Assembly: GCA_964514105.1 (NCBI GenBank)
Contig: CAZEPJ010000007.1
Coordinates: 22,731-86,730, forward strand
Source: CAZEPJ01 sp964514105
GTDB lineage: Bacteria > Desulfobacterota > Desulfocorpusculales > Desulfocorpusculum
DNA length: 64,000 nt
Direction of reading: 5' to 3'
The translations under genes and the position numbers were made by a program. The notes under the pieces were generated by a model. The model had not been told where the DNA came from. It did no database searches and saw only the letters and a list, made by a program, of their open reading frames with translations. Positions 53,782 through 62,522 of the stretch are shown piece by piece; positions within the stretch are counted from its first letter, which is position 1, and each line of letters begins with the position of its first letter.

Positions 53782-56291
53782 GGGTTCCCCTGTGCCTTGG
53801 AATCCGAGTGCGCGCAGGACGTCTCCGCCCGGCCGGGAAACCGGAGAGCAACTTCCGTGCCGTGATCCGGACGGGATGCCATGCGCACCTCGCCTCCATG
53901 GGCGTCCATGATCTTGCGGACAACGGCCAGTCCAAGCCCCAGCCCGCCGTCCTTGGTGGTGTAGAATCGCTCGAAGACCCGGGGAAGGGAGTCGGGGGAG
54001 ACGCCCTTTCCGGTGTCGCTGACCGCGATGCGCACGGAGGCCCCGGAGTCCTCCCCCCTCGCCGTGGAGATGATCAGATCTCCTCCTTCGGGCATGGCGT
54101 CCTCCGCATTGGTGAAGAGGTTCAGGAGCGCCTGATACACCTGCTTGGGGTCGAGCCATGCCTTCGGGAGGGCGGGATCCAGGGAGAACCGCACCGAGAT
54201 GTGCGCGGGACTCCTTCGACGGGATTCCCAGAGGAAGGCCGCGGACTGCACCAGGTCGTTGACGTCGGCCTCGGCCTTGGAGGGCGGTGACATGCGCGCG
54301 AACTGCAGGAACTCGTCCACGGTGCCGGACAGGCGATCCACCTCCTCCATGATGAAGCGCGACACCTCCTCCCGCTCCGCGGGTTCCACGGCCTTCCTCA
54401 GGATCTCCGCGGACCCCCGGACGATACCCAGGGGCGTCTTCAGCTCGTGGGCGAGGATCGCCGCCCCCTCTCCCAGATCGGCCATCTTCCTGGCCTGAAT
54501 CAGCCGGTGGGACAGTTCCGCCAGGTCGCGATTGGTTCGCTGCAACCCCTCCAGCAACCGCACGTTTCCCACCATGTGGGCGGCCTGGGTGCACAGGGTC
54601 TGAACCAACTGGATCTCCTCGGTGCGCAGCAGCCGGCGGGTGGCCGTCTCTCCTAGAAAGTAGAATCCCCAAAGCTCCTCTCCGCTCTTGAGCGGGAAGA
54701 CCGTCGCCTCCACCGAGATGGGCAGAGGAGGTTGCACGGGACCTCCATCGAGGGCGTCAAGCTCCGGATGGAGGTGCCAAAAGGGCTGCGGCGGGCCCGC
54801 GGCCATCTCATCCAGCCACGCCAGTACATCGACCGTGCCGCAGATCCAATCCTCCGGCCGCCCTTTCAGTTCCCAACCCGCCCCCAGTTGACTCCGGAGG
54901 GCAAGGGCGGAACAATCCACCGAGAGCTGAGCGGGCACGTCTTTCAACAGCACGCTTTGGAGTTCTTCGATGCGGGAACTCCGGCTCAGCCGCGTGCTTC
55001 CCTCCATGAGAAGGCTGGGGAAACCGCGCTTTTCTGGAAACCATGCCCGGTCCATGAGCCCCTGCACAACGTTCTTCAGCGGGTTGAAAAGAAGAGCCGC
55101 GCCCAGGAGAAAGAGGAAATCCGCCGGGGATGTGGCCCCGCCGGAGACCCTCGTCATCTGGTGCAGCGCCCCCAGGCTCACCAGGTACGCCCCCACCAGG
55201 AGGACCACGGAGACACCGTACACAAGGCTTCCATGGACGATGGTATCCACGTCCCACAAGCGGTAGCGGTAAAAGGCGAAGAGGTACGCGAACAGGATCA
55301 GGGGCAGGGGAGCCACGCTGAGTCCGTAGCTCAAGATGGGTTCGCCCGTCAGCGCCTTGGGCAGGCCGTAGAGCAGGATGTACGGGGACATGCCGAGGGC
55401 ATGCCCCCAGAGGAGCCACTTGAGCTGGGCCTTGAGCACGGCGTCCCGGGTGGTCCGATAGGCTCTTCCCAGGATCCCCACACCGAAGACGACCACGAGG
55501 CCCGCGATCAGATACAGCACGCGGTACGCCGCCTCAACGGCGAGCAGGGGTCGTCCCCAGCCGGCCGCCATGGCCGCAAGGGCCGCAGCCGGAGGGGCCC
55601 CGTACAGGACCCATGGGATCCATCTCCGCAAACGCAGGTGACCGCGGGTCGCAAGAAAGATCACGACGAGGTAGAGCCAGGACGAGAAGATCATGCACAG
55701 GGCGCCGTAACTCACGCCGAGCATGAGCGGCAACCGCGGGCTCAACTGCATAGTGAGGTGGAATCCCGAGTAGTTGTACATGCTGAGGGCCGAGGCGAAC
55801 AGGATGACCGACAGGATGCGAACCCTGGGTTGTCCCGGATTCCGAAGGAGAAGGTAGACGCCGCAAGGGAGGATCAGGGAAGCGAGCGCCCAACGCCACA
55901 GGGGGCCCTGCACGGTATCGGCCAATGTCGGGACGCGGGGGACCACCTCCATGTGGCGAGATGATCCCCGCTCCGTCACCAACAGACGCGCCGCCTTGCC
56001 AACGGACCAGGGAGGCGCGACTGTGGCGGGAACGCGCACCAAAGCGCGCACCCAGTCCTCCACGGATCGATTCTCCACACCCGTGATGTGGGAGCCGGGC
56101 GCCAGGGGCCATTCCCGCGCCACGCCGGAGAGGCCGTCGATCCGATACCCTACGGTGGTGATCGTCCCGTAGAGGCCCAGGTACGGAGCGCCGCAGAAGC
56201 TGAGGACCTCCCATACACCGTACAGCCCGACCAAGAGGGCCATGGCCATCAGGGCACGAAAACCCCCGCGCGACTTGACCGAATCGCTCAT
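53778..56291 (-). CDS. Polytopic membrane histidine kinase (NtrB-like partner)
   Basis: An 837-residue kinase. One N-terminal helix, a small exported domain (about 40-125) with a PDZ-like pattern (PGSHITGVENRSVEDWVRA), then about seven hydrophobic helices to residue 390, a GAF-like segment (about 420-570), a coiled coil and HisKA with His615 (ILAHELKTPLGIVRG), ATPase with DTGKGVSPDS, FERFYTTKDGGLGLGLAVV. ATGA overlaps on both sides (HAD gene upstream, regulator downstream) show a tightly coupled operon. The sensory part suggests detection of a membrane or envelope signal. Confidence 0.93.
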   Translation of the reverse strand: MSDSVKSRGGFRALMAMALLVGLYGVWEVLSFCGAPYLGLYGTITTVGYRIDGLSGVAREWPLAPGSHITGVENRSVEDWVRALVRVPATVAPPWSVGKAARLLVTERGSSRHMEVVPRVPTLADTVQGPLWRWALASLILPCGVYLLLRNPGQPRVRILSVILFASALSMYNYSGFHLTMQLSPRLPLMLGVSYGALCMIFSSWLYLVVIFLATRGHLRLRRWIPWVLYGAPPAAALAAMAAGWGRPLLAVEAAYRVLYLIAGLVVVFGVGILGRAYRTTRDAVLKAQLKWLLWGHALGMSPYILLYGLPKALTGEPILSYGLSVAPLPLILFAYLFAFYRYRLWDVDTIVHGSLVYGVSVVLLVGAYLVSLGALHQMTRVSGGATSPADFLFLLGAALLFNPLKNVVQGLMDRAWFPEKRGFPSLLMEGSTRLSRSSRIEELQSVLLKDVPAQLSVDCSALALRSQLGAGWELKGRPEDWICGTVDVLAWLDEMAAGPPQPFWHLHPELDALDGGPVQPPLPISVEATVFPLKSGEELWGFYFLGETATRRLLRTEEIQLVQTLCTQAAHMVGNVRLLEGLQRTNRDLAELSHRLIQARKMADLGEGAAILAHELKTPLGIVRGSAEILRKAVEPAEREEVSRFIMEEVDRLSGTVDEFLQFARMSPPSKAEADVNDLVQSAAFLWESRRRSPAHISVRFSLDPALPKAWLDPKQVYQALLNLFTNAEDAMPEGGDLIISTARGEDSGASVRIAVSDTGKGVSPDSLPRVFERFYTTKDGGLGLGLAVVRKIMDAHGGEVRMASRPDHGTEVALRFPGRAETSCAHSDSKAQGNP

Positions 56292-56947
56292 GCGCTCTCA
56301 CCCTGTATCTTGGAGGCGAACTGCCTCAGATCCCGGACGACTTCCGGCCCGTTCCGGATGCCGGCTCGGTCCAGGAAATAGGATTCGATCCCCGCCTCCC
56401 GGGGGGCCAGGTAGTCGAATTCCCAATGATCCCCGACGTGGATCATGCGGCGGGGGTCCATCCCCAATCCCGCGCACACATGCGCATAGAAGGCGGCCGT
56501 TTTCTTCACCTGGCCCCAGTCGGACGTGGCGGACACCACGCGTTGGAACAGGCCTTCCAGCCCCCCGACGTTCATCTCGGCGCGCACAAAAGGATGGCTG
56601 GCGTTGGAGAGGATGATCATGGGGTATCGCGCACCCAGTGACCGAAGGATCTCTCCCACCTCGGGATAGAGGCGAATCAAGTGACGATGTCGCTCCAGGG
56701 TGTCGTGCCAGTCCTCATCCAGTCGAAATCGACTGTACCAGTACGGGAGGTCGTACCACTCCAGGGCGCCCTCACCCACACTCTCGTATTCAGCGAAGAC
56801 CCACCGCTTGGCCTCGTCCGGGGTAACCGCGCGTTGCCGAGCAACGAGCCCGGGGATCGCCTCCCGCCAGATGGCGGTGCTGAAGTCGTGGGTCACGAGA
56901 GTTCCATCCAGATCAAAGGACAGAACCCGTCCGTTCGCCGAGCCCAT
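56288..56947 (-). CDS. HAD-superfamily hydrolase
   Basis: A 219-residue phosphatase-like protein: nucleophile motif I SFDLDGTLVTHDFS, motif II IILSNASHPF, Lys in VKKTAAFYAHV and motif IV MIHVGDHWEFDYLAPREAG, with an alpha-helical cap at about 20-90. AAGGAGAGG precedes the ATG. First gene of the HAD-kinase-regulator operon; substrate unknown. Confidence 0.92.
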   Translation of the reverse strand: MGSANGRVLSFDLDGTLVTHDFSTAIWREAIPGLVARQRAVTPDEAKRWVFAEYESVGEGALEWYDLPYWYSRFRLDEDWHDTLERHRHLIRLYPEVGEILRSLGARYPMIILSNASHPFVRAEMNVGGLEGLFQRVVSATSDWGQVKKTAAFYAHVCAGLGMDPRRMIHVGDHWEFDYLAPREAGIESYFLDRAGIRNGPEVVRDLRQFASKIQGESA

Positions 56948-56974
56948 GTTCCTCTCCTTGGGGGTTTGGGCTTC

Positions 56975-57003
56975 ATTCTAGAGTGGCTCCCGGATCCGGG
57001 CAA
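56975..57003 (-). promoter_or_regulatory. Sigma70 promoter for HAD-kinase-regulator operon
   Basis: Minus strand TTGCCC, 17-base spacer, TAGAAT, ending about 28 bases before the HAD start. Confidence 0.55.
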
Positions 57004-57045
57004 GGGCGCCACGAAATCTGGACACCGGTGCCCGGGGTGGGTAGA

Positions 57046-57486
57046 ATGACGGCCATGGAAGAGATCGCCCATCCATACGAACAGGGGCATTTGTTTGTGG
57101 CGGCCCTGAGGCTGTTCGAACACGGCCATCGCAGACCCCCGTCCGTCCGGGAGGTGAGCGAGATGCTGGGGATCGCCCCGGAGATGGGCCACTACCTATG
57201 CAACCGGCTGGCCAGGATGGGGATCCTGGAGGTGGTGGAGGCGGCCTTCGAGGAACGGCTGTATCTGAAAGATCACCTCAAGCTGGAGGAACTGCCCCGG
57301 GAGGAGAAGGCCACGGGGCTCGAGGATGAGGTCCAGAAGCTCAGGGACGAGACAGAGAGACGCCGCGAGGAAATCGAGCGGATGCACGCCGCCCAGGGGG
57401 AGAAGAAGAAGGACCTCTTCTCAGACCTGGAGCGCCAGCTCAAAGAGGGCCTGAAGAAAAAGAAGAACCCCCTGGACGATCTGTAA
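57046..57486 (+). CDS. Small winged-helix/coiled-coil protein
   Basis: A 146-residue protein: N-terminal helix-turn-helix-like part (PSVREVSEMLGIAPEMGHYL, CNRLARMGILEVVE) followed by a highly charged coiled coil (about 85-140, LEDEVQKLRDETERRREEIERM) and a Lys-rich tail. Two in-frame ATGs at 57046 and 57055; the first chosen. Divergent from the HAD operon. Could be a DNA-binding regulator; family not recognised. Confidence 0.75.
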   Translation: MTAMEEIAHPYEQGHLFVAALRLFEHGHRRPPSVREVSEMLGIAPEMGHYLCNRLARMGILEVVEAAFEERLYLKDHLKLEELPREEKATGLEDEVQKLRDETERRREEIERMHAAQGEKKKDLFSDLERQLKEGLKKKKNPLDDL

Positions 57487-57647
57487 CCCCCCGTTGCCGC
57501 CGCGACACAGAAGAGGGGACCGGGGATGGGAGGGTCCGGTCAAGGGATGCCGGGTGACCCTTCGTCCCTGCCGGATCCCACGGGATCCGGGTGAAAAGCC
57601 CCGGTTCATGTGTTATGTTGAGTCAACGAACCAGCGGGGATCGAAGA

Positions 57648-58718
57648 ATGGATGACCACCGGCTCGGCGAACTGGAGGGATACAAGAGAGTCCTCGAGAC
57701 CGCCCGAGACGCGGTGGTCACCATCGACGAATCGCATCGCATCGTGTTTTTCAACCGCGCGGCCGAGGAGATGTTCGGCTTCTCCAAGGCGGAGGCCATC
57801 GGCGCGGACCTCAACCTGATCATCCCGCCGGAACACCGTGCCAGACACAGGGACTACGTGCGCAGGTACGTGGAGACCCGCGCCGGGAGATTCATCAACC
57901 ACACGGTGGAGCTTGAGGCCCGAAGGCGCTCCGGGGAGCCCTTTCCCATCAGCATCTCCTTCTCTGTGGCCGACGAGGGCGGGCATCTGCTCATGACGGC
58001 CATGATGCGGGACATCACCGAGGTCAAGGCGCTGGAGGAGCGCGCCCTGCAGAACGAGCGCCTGGTGTCGGTGGGCCAGGCCCTCTCGTACGTGACCCAC
58101 GAGGTGAAGAACCCCCTGACGGTGATCGGCGGGTTCGCCCGCGGCCTGCTGCGGCGGGCAGGATTGGACGGCGAAGATCGCAACCGGCTGGAGATCATCG
58201 TCAAGGAGGTGCAGCGGCTGGAGGGACTCCTGGCCGAGATCCAGGACTTCACCAAACCGCTCCGGCTGGAGAAACAGCAGATCGACCTCGGCACCCTCTT
58301 GCCGGAGATCGTGGCCCTGTTCCGGGGGTCCGAGGCGTGCTCCCGGGTGGATTTCTCCATGGAGGTCGGCGGCGGCCTCAAGGTCTCGGCCGACGCGGAC
58401 CGCCTGCGCCAGGTGTTCCTGAACCTCATCAAGAACGCCTTCGAGGCCATCCCGGGGGAAGGGCAGGTCTGGGTGACGGCGCGGGAAGAGGGCGGCGATG
58501 TTCATGTGGAGGTCCGGGACAGCGGCGAGGGGATTCCCCAGGGGCGAATGGAGGAGATCTTCCAGCCTTTCGTGACCACCAAGAAGGGGGGCTCTGGCCT
58601 GGGACTCCCCCTGTGTCGAAAGATCGTCCGAGACCACGGGGGGGAGATCACCCTGGTCAGCCGGCCGGGGGAGGGGACCGCGGTCCGGGTCACCCTGCCG
58701 TCCGTTGACCGTCCCTGA
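57648..58718 (+). CDS. PAS-domain histidine kinase
   Basis: A 356-residue soluble kinase: PAS (ARDAVVTIDESHRIVFFNRAAEEMFGF, with IIPPEHRARHRDYV), HisKA with His151 (YVTHEVKNPLTVIGGFARGLL), ATPase motifs DSGEGIPQGR, FQPFVTTKKGG and SGLGLPLCR. ATG at 57648 chosen; an ATG at 57615 lacks a ribosome site. Orphan: no response regulator adjacent. Confidence 0.92.
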   Translation: MDDHRLGELEGYKRVLETARDAVVTIDESHRIVFFNRAAEEMFGFSKAEAIGADLNLIIPPEHRARHRDYVRRYVETRAGRFINHTVELEARRRSGEPFPISISFSVADEGGHLLMTAMMRDITEVKALEERALQNERLVSVGQALSYVTHEVKNPLTVIGGFARGLLRRAGLDGEDRNRLEIIVKEVQRLEGLLAEIQDFTKPLRLEKQQIDLGTLLPEIVALFRGSEACSRVDFSMEVGGGLKVSADADRLRQVFLNLIKNAFEAIPGEGQVWVTAREEGGDVHVEVRDSGEGIPQGRMEEIFQPFVTTKKGGSGLGLPLCRKIVRDHGGEITLVSRPGEGTAVRVTLPSVDRP

Positions 58719-58784
58719 CTCCTCGCCGTTTCCCTGTGGCGACCCCGCTTGCGCGCCCCATGGGCAAACCGCCCGCGTCGGCCC

Positions 58785-58812
58785 TTGACCCCGGCCCGGC
58801 CCATGCTACGCT
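58785..58812 (+). promoter_or_regulatory. Promoter for small Cys-rich protein
   Basis: TTGACC, 16-base spacer, TACGCT, about 30 bases upstream of the ATG at 58843. Confidence 0.5.
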
Positions 58813-58842
58813 GAGGTAAAGCGATAGCGCGGAGGTGAAACC

Positions 58843-59019
58843 ATGGAAGAGAGTTATCTCTACGAGAGCTTCGCTGCGGACAGAGGCGCCTTTGATTCGG
58901 AGTTTACGAGCTACATCAACGCCAAGCGGCGGGACCACTGGAAGGTGAAGCAGTGCTCCTTCTGTCACCAAGATGACGGAAAGACGTGGGCCTCGTGCCT
59001 GTTCAAGAGAAAAGAGTGA
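58843..59019 (+). CDS. Small Cys-rich (zinc-ribbon-like) protein
   Basis: A 58-residue protein starting MEESYLYESFAADRGAFDSE with a single C-x2-C-H...C pattern (QCSFCHQDD ... ASCLF) near the C-terminus, suggestive of a metal site. It has its own promoter, a strong ribosome site (CGGAGGTGAAA) and an intrinsic terminator, so it forms a complete monocistronic unit despite its size. Function unknown. Confidence 0.75.
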   Translation: MEESYLYESFAADRGAFDSEFTSYINAKRRDHWKVKQCSFCHQDDGKTWASCLFKRKE

Positions 59020-59039
59020 CCATCCAGGGGGAGGGGAAA

Positions 59040-59067
59040 GGCCCGGCTCGTGCCGGGCCCTTGTCTT
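59040..59067 (+). terminator. Intrinsic terminator after small Cys-rich gene
   Basis: GGCCCGGC-TCGT-GCCGGGCC hairpin followed by CTTGTCTT. Confidence 0.75.
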
Positions 59068-59515
59068 GGATGGGGCCCTCGGCCGACCGGAGTGTGCCCC
59101 GGGGAGGTATCACTGACTGGCGCCCCAACCGGGGCCCCCGCCGCCTCGACCGCCTCCCATGCTGCGGGGGCCCGGCCCCGTCGGGGAGCCGGCCACCGGT
59201 AGCGCGCTTAACCCCATCAGTCATTGCTTGTCCCTGCTCATGCTGCAACCTCCGTTGCCGCGTGATCTTGGACCATGGCATCGCGTGGGTCGTGCCAGGT
59301 CATGGAGGCCCGGTTCGTGAAAGAAAAAATCTAATCGTATAAGGTAATTCCGATCAGACGGCGGGCCTGGAGCGCCAGACGTCGTGATCGGGTGAGTGAG
59401 AACGAAACCGCGTTGGCCGGCCCCCGGGGTCCATCTGTATAAGGACGACACACCGGGGTGCCTGCGAATCCCACTACCTGGCGTCCCCCCGGGTCCCGGC
59501 CCTGTGGCGGCCGGA
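59068..59515. other. Gene-free interval
   Basis: About 450 bases without a supported gene. An AT-rich patch lies at 59325-59350. An inverted repeat CCGATCA (59350-59356) / TGATCGG (59385-59391) with inner GGCG/CGCC pairing could be the 3' hairpin of the leftward DapA-family gene. Confidence 0.4.
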
Positions 59516-60403
59516 TCACAAGGCCCCGAGCGTCTCCAGGGCTTTCCTGACCTCCTCGATACCCTGGGCCGACAAGGGGGCCTGGGGGGGCAGGGGGGCG
59601 CCCACGCCATAGCCCTGGAGCTCCAGCCCCCCTTTGATGCAGGCGGCCAGGTTGTACTTGGTGAAGGCCTGGTTGAGGCCCCAGAGCCTTCGCTGGAGCG
59701 CCATGGCCTCGTCCCATGCGCCCCGGCGGCACAGCTCGTAGAGCGCAACGCTCTGTCTTGGGGCCAGACAGGCGGGCCCCGCCATCCACCCCACCCCGCC
59801 GATGAGCATGACGCAGGCGGGGATGTGCGCCGAGGCGGCGAAGACCTGCATGCGCCCCTCCACCCGGTTGAGGATGGACAGGAGGCGCCCCGTGTTGAAG
59901 GAGGCATCCTTGATGTACGCGATGTTGGGGACCCGGCTCAGGCGGTCGATGACCGGCAGGCTCAGGTCCGAGCGCTGGAAGTTGGGGTTGGTATAGAGGA
60001 CCACGGGCAGGGCGACCGCCTCGGCGATGGCCTTGAAGTACTGGTACACCCCCTCGTCCGGAAGGGGGAAATAGGCCTCGAGGACGGCCAGGATGCCGTC
60101 GCACCCCGCCCGCTCCCATGCCTGGGCCTGGGAGACCGCCTCGGCGATGGTCGTGGAGGCCACCCCGGCCACCACCGGGACGCGGCCGCGGGCCGCCTCC
60201 ACCACCACCTGGACGATGCCCTCCTTCTGGGGGCGGGAGAGGTACGCGAACTCCCCTGTGGAGCCCAGAGGCGTTAGTCCATGGACCCCGGCCGCGATCA
60301 GATCATCGCAAAGCCGCGCCAGGACATCCACCTTCACCTCACCCGAGGCATGGATGGGCGACACGAGATAGGGAAAGACGCCTCCAAAGCCCTGTTCGGT
60401 CAT
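59516..60403 (-). CDS. DapA/NanA-family aldolase (dihydrodipicolinate synthase-like)
   Basis: A 295-residue TIM-barrel class I aldolase. The GLTPLGSTGEFAYLS loop, the Tyr in VVLYTNPNFQRS and the Schiff-base Lys in IAYIKDASFNTG are all present. GVGWMAGPA replaces the usual GxISV-type segment. The family includes DHDPS, N-acetylneuraminate lyase and keto-deoxy-sugar aldolases; context does not decide. ATG at 60403 overlaps the stop of the small amphi-Trp gene upstream. Confidence 0.9.
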   Translation of the reverse strand: MTEQGFGGVFPYLVSPIHASGEVKVDVLARLCDDLIAAGVHGLTPLGSTGEFAYLSRPQKEGIVQVVVEAARGRVPVVAGVASTTIAEAVSQAQAWERAGCDGILAVLEAYFPLPDEGVYQYFKAIAEAVALPVVLYTNPNFQRSDLSLPVIDRLSRVPNIAYIKDASFNTGRLLSILNRVEGRMQVFAASAHIPACVMLIGGVGWMAGPACLAPRQSVALYELCRRGAWDEAMALQRRLWGLNQAFTKYNLAACIKGGLELQGYGVGAPLPPQAPLSAQGIEEVRKALETLGAL

Positions 60404-60630
60404 CGCCGCGCCCCCCGCCACTTGAGCTGGAACTCGACCTCCTGGGCGCCCCCCTCACGCTCGTGCTCGATGTTGACCACGGCATCCCAGGGGACGCGGA
60501 GTCGCTCCCCGGCGATCTGGATGGCGAAGGGCTTTCCCTGCTCCAGGCAGTCGGCCAGGCGGCGGAGTTTCGCGACGAACGCCTTGCGGGGATAGGCCCT
60601 TTCCAGGTCACGGTCCTGGCGGCGCTTCAT
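60400..60630 (-). CDS. Amphi-Trp domain-containing small protein
   Basis: A 76-residue protein: basic N-terminus, helix AFVAKLRRLADCLEQGKPFAIQIAGERLRVP and a final strand VEFQLKWRG with the characteristic Trp. GGGGAGG precedes the ATG. Its TGA overlaps the DapA-family ATG, so the two are co-translated. Role unknown. Confidence 0.75.
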   Translation of the reverse strand: MKRRQDRDLERAYPRKAFVAKLRRLADCLEQGKPFAIQIAGERLRVPWDAVVNIEHEREGGAQEVEFQLKWRGARR

Positions 60631-60665
60631 GGGTCGACCTCCCCCTGGGTTTGACGCGGCCTCGA

Positions 60666-60694
60666 TTGACACCCCCGGGCTTCTCCTCTATGCT
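60666..60694 (+). promoter_or_regulatory. Sigma70 promoter for selenoprotein operon
   Basis: Perfect TTGACA, 17-base spacer, TATGCT, about 70 bases before the ATG at 60765. Confidence 0.65.
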
Positions 60695-60764
60695 CCCTAG
60701 CACATCGCGCAGGTCTCTTGGACGCGTCGGACGGACTGACACTGTAGCGAAAGGGGAGGGACAC

Positions 60765-61664
60765 ATGCAAGTGGCACAGAAGGTCGTGGATGCCTACAGG
60801 TTTCTGCCGCCCAGCCTGGCGGCCTGGGTGCGTACATTCATCGGGGACAAGCCGTTTGAGGGAGAGATCCCCTGGACGCCCCTGAAAAAGCCATTGGGTC
60901 AGACGGTGATCTCCATGGTCACCAGCGCCGGCATCAACGTGACATCCGATCCCCCGTTCGACATGGAGCGGGAGAAGCGGGAGCCGCTCTGGGGGGACCG
61001 CTCCTATCGGGCCATTCCCAAGGGGACCACTGCCGCACAGATCGACGTGCATCACCTGCACATCAACACCAACTGGATCAAGCAGGACATCAACGTCATG
61101 CTTCCTATGGCCCGCATGGCCGAACTGGAGCAAGAGGGCGTCATCGGCAAGCTGGCCCCCACGTCGTATTCCTTCTATGGGTTCCAGTGGCAGAACACGG
61201 AGTTCCTCCAGACGGCCGTCGAGCCCATGGCCCGGGGCATGAAGCGGGAGGGAGTGGATGCCGTGCTCCTTTTTCCCGCTTGACCCTTCTGCTGCCAGTC
61301 CGTGGGACTGGCCGCTCGGCATCTGGAGGGGCGCGGCTTTGCCACCGTGGTCCTGAACCCCATCTGGACGTTCCATGCCATCGTGGGCATCCCCCGGACG
61401 GCAGCCATCGAGTATCCCTTCGGTCGGCCTGTGGGCCAGGTCCACGACCCGGAGGGGCAGAGGCAGGTCCTGTTGGGCATGCTGAAGGTCCTGTCCGAGG
61501 CCCGGGAGCCGGGGGAAATCCGGCACCTTCCCTTCACGTGGCCCGAGGAGCCCAAGGAGGCCGACTGGCAGCCGCCTGAGATGTCGCCCCTCATCAAGTA
61601 CTACCTCGAGGAGCTCAAGGCCGCCCGCAGGCGCGAGGCGGATCAGGCCAAGACCAAGGGCTGA
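60765..61664 (+). CDS. GrdB-like selenoprotein (glycine/sarcosine/betaine/D-proline reductase selenoprotein B family), in-frame UGA
   Basis: One 299-residue protein interrupted by TGA at 61281-61283, read here as selenocysteine at position 173. The frame continues unbroken on both sides: DAVLLFPA-U-PFCCQSVGLAARHLEGRG. The family places Sec or Cys exactly here, followed by PxCHQTVGL-like sequence. Upstream features also fit: TSAGINVTSDPPFDME, GDRSYRAIP, DINVMLPMARMAELEQEGVIG, APTSYSFYGFQ. GGGGAGGG precedes the ATG. A SECIS-like hairpin follows the UGA. Stand-alone members away from grd/prd operons have no settled function; redox chemistry at the U-x2-C-C motif is likely. Followed after 3 bases by a nuclease gene. 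Confidence 0.9.
61294..61312 (+). promoter_or_regulatory. Bacterial SECIS-like hairpin
   Basis: 8-bp stem GCCAGTCC / GGACTGGC with apical loop GTG. The loop begins 18 bases after the UGA and its first base is G, both within the known limits for bacterial SECIS elements bound by SelB. It lies in coding sequence, as expected. Confidence 0.8.
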
Positions 61665-61667
61665 GCG

Positions 61668-62516
61668 GTGCTTCGCAGCACGTTCCTCCACGTCCCGGGC
61701 GTGGGGGTGAAGACCGAAAGGGGGCTCTGGGCCTCGGGGGTGCTTCGATGGAAGGATTGCCCGGGACCCGGGCTCCAACGGCTCTCCGCGGCCAGGCAGC
61801 GGGCCCTGCGGGAGGCAATCCCCGAATCCGCCAGGCGCCTGGAGGCCGGCGATGCCCGTTTCTTCGGGACCCGGCTGCCCTCCTCGCAGCTCTGGCGTCT
61901 CTTCCAGGAGTTCCGAAGCAGCACCGCCTACCTCGATATAGAAACCACGGGAATGGACGGATGGGGGATGCATATTACCACCATCGCCCTGTATGACGGG
62001 CGGACCGTCCGACACTACGTGCACGAGGAGAACCTTCGGGAGTTTGTGGAGGACATCCGGCCGTACCGGCTCATCGTCACATACAACGGCCGCTGCTTCG
62101 ACGTGCCCGTGCTGCGCCAGCAGCTTCTCATCCCCATGGATCAGGTGCACATCGACCTGCGGTTCGTCTTGAGCGCCCTGGGTTACAGGGGGGGACTCAA
62201 GGGGTGCGAGCGGCAGCTGGGGCTGGACCGACGGGATCTGGACGGGGTGGATGGGTACTTCGCCGTGCTTCTATGGGACGAGTTCGTCAGGAATCGAAAC
62301 CTCAGGGCCCTGGAGACACTGCTCGCCTACAACATGGAGGACGTGGTGAACCTGGAGGCCCTCATGGTCATGGCCTACAACCTGAACCTCCGGGGAACCC
62401 CTTTTGAGGAGACCCATCGGCTGCCCATGCCGGAGCGGCCCGAGATCCCCTTTGCGGCCGACCGGGAGACCATCGCGCGCATCCGCTACCGCCTCGCGCT
62501 GTCTCGAACCTCGTGA
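61668..62516 (+). CDS. RNase H-like exonuclease domain protein (YprB family)
   Basis: A 282-residue DEDD-type nuclease: motif I AYLDIETTGMDG, motif II IVTYNGRCFDVPVLRQQL, motif III YNMEDVVNLEAL. The GTG start at 61668 lies 3 bases after the selenoprotein stop. An N-terminal region (about 1-80) with LHVPGVGVKTERGLW is also typical of YprB-like proteins. Role in nucleic acid processing presumed. Converges on the metallophosphoesterase with 6 bases between stops. Confidence 0.88.
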   Translation: MLRSTFLHVPGVGVKTERGLWASGVLRWKDCPGPGLQRLSAARQRALREAIPESARRLEAGDARFFGTRLPSSQLWRLFQEFRSSTAYLDIETTGMDGWGMHITTIALYDGRTVRHYVHEENLREFVEDIRPYRLIVTYNGRCFDVPVLRQQLLIPMDQVHIDLRFVLSALGYRGGLKGCERQLGLDRRDLDGVDGYFAVLLWDEFVRNRNLRALETLLAYNMEDVVNLEALMVMAYNLNLRGTPFEETHRLPMPERPEIPFAADRETIARIRYRLALSRTS

Positions 62517-62522
62517 GCGGCC

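Noticed and set aside
53782..54672. Upstream extension of the NtrC-type regulator
   Set aside because: Shadow of the kinase gene; receiver domain begins exactly at 53781.
61302..61664. Separate small gene or frameshifted pseudogene after the selenoprotein N-part
   Set aside because: Same frame as the upstream part; the UGA lies at the family Sec/Cys site with a SECIS-like hairpin.
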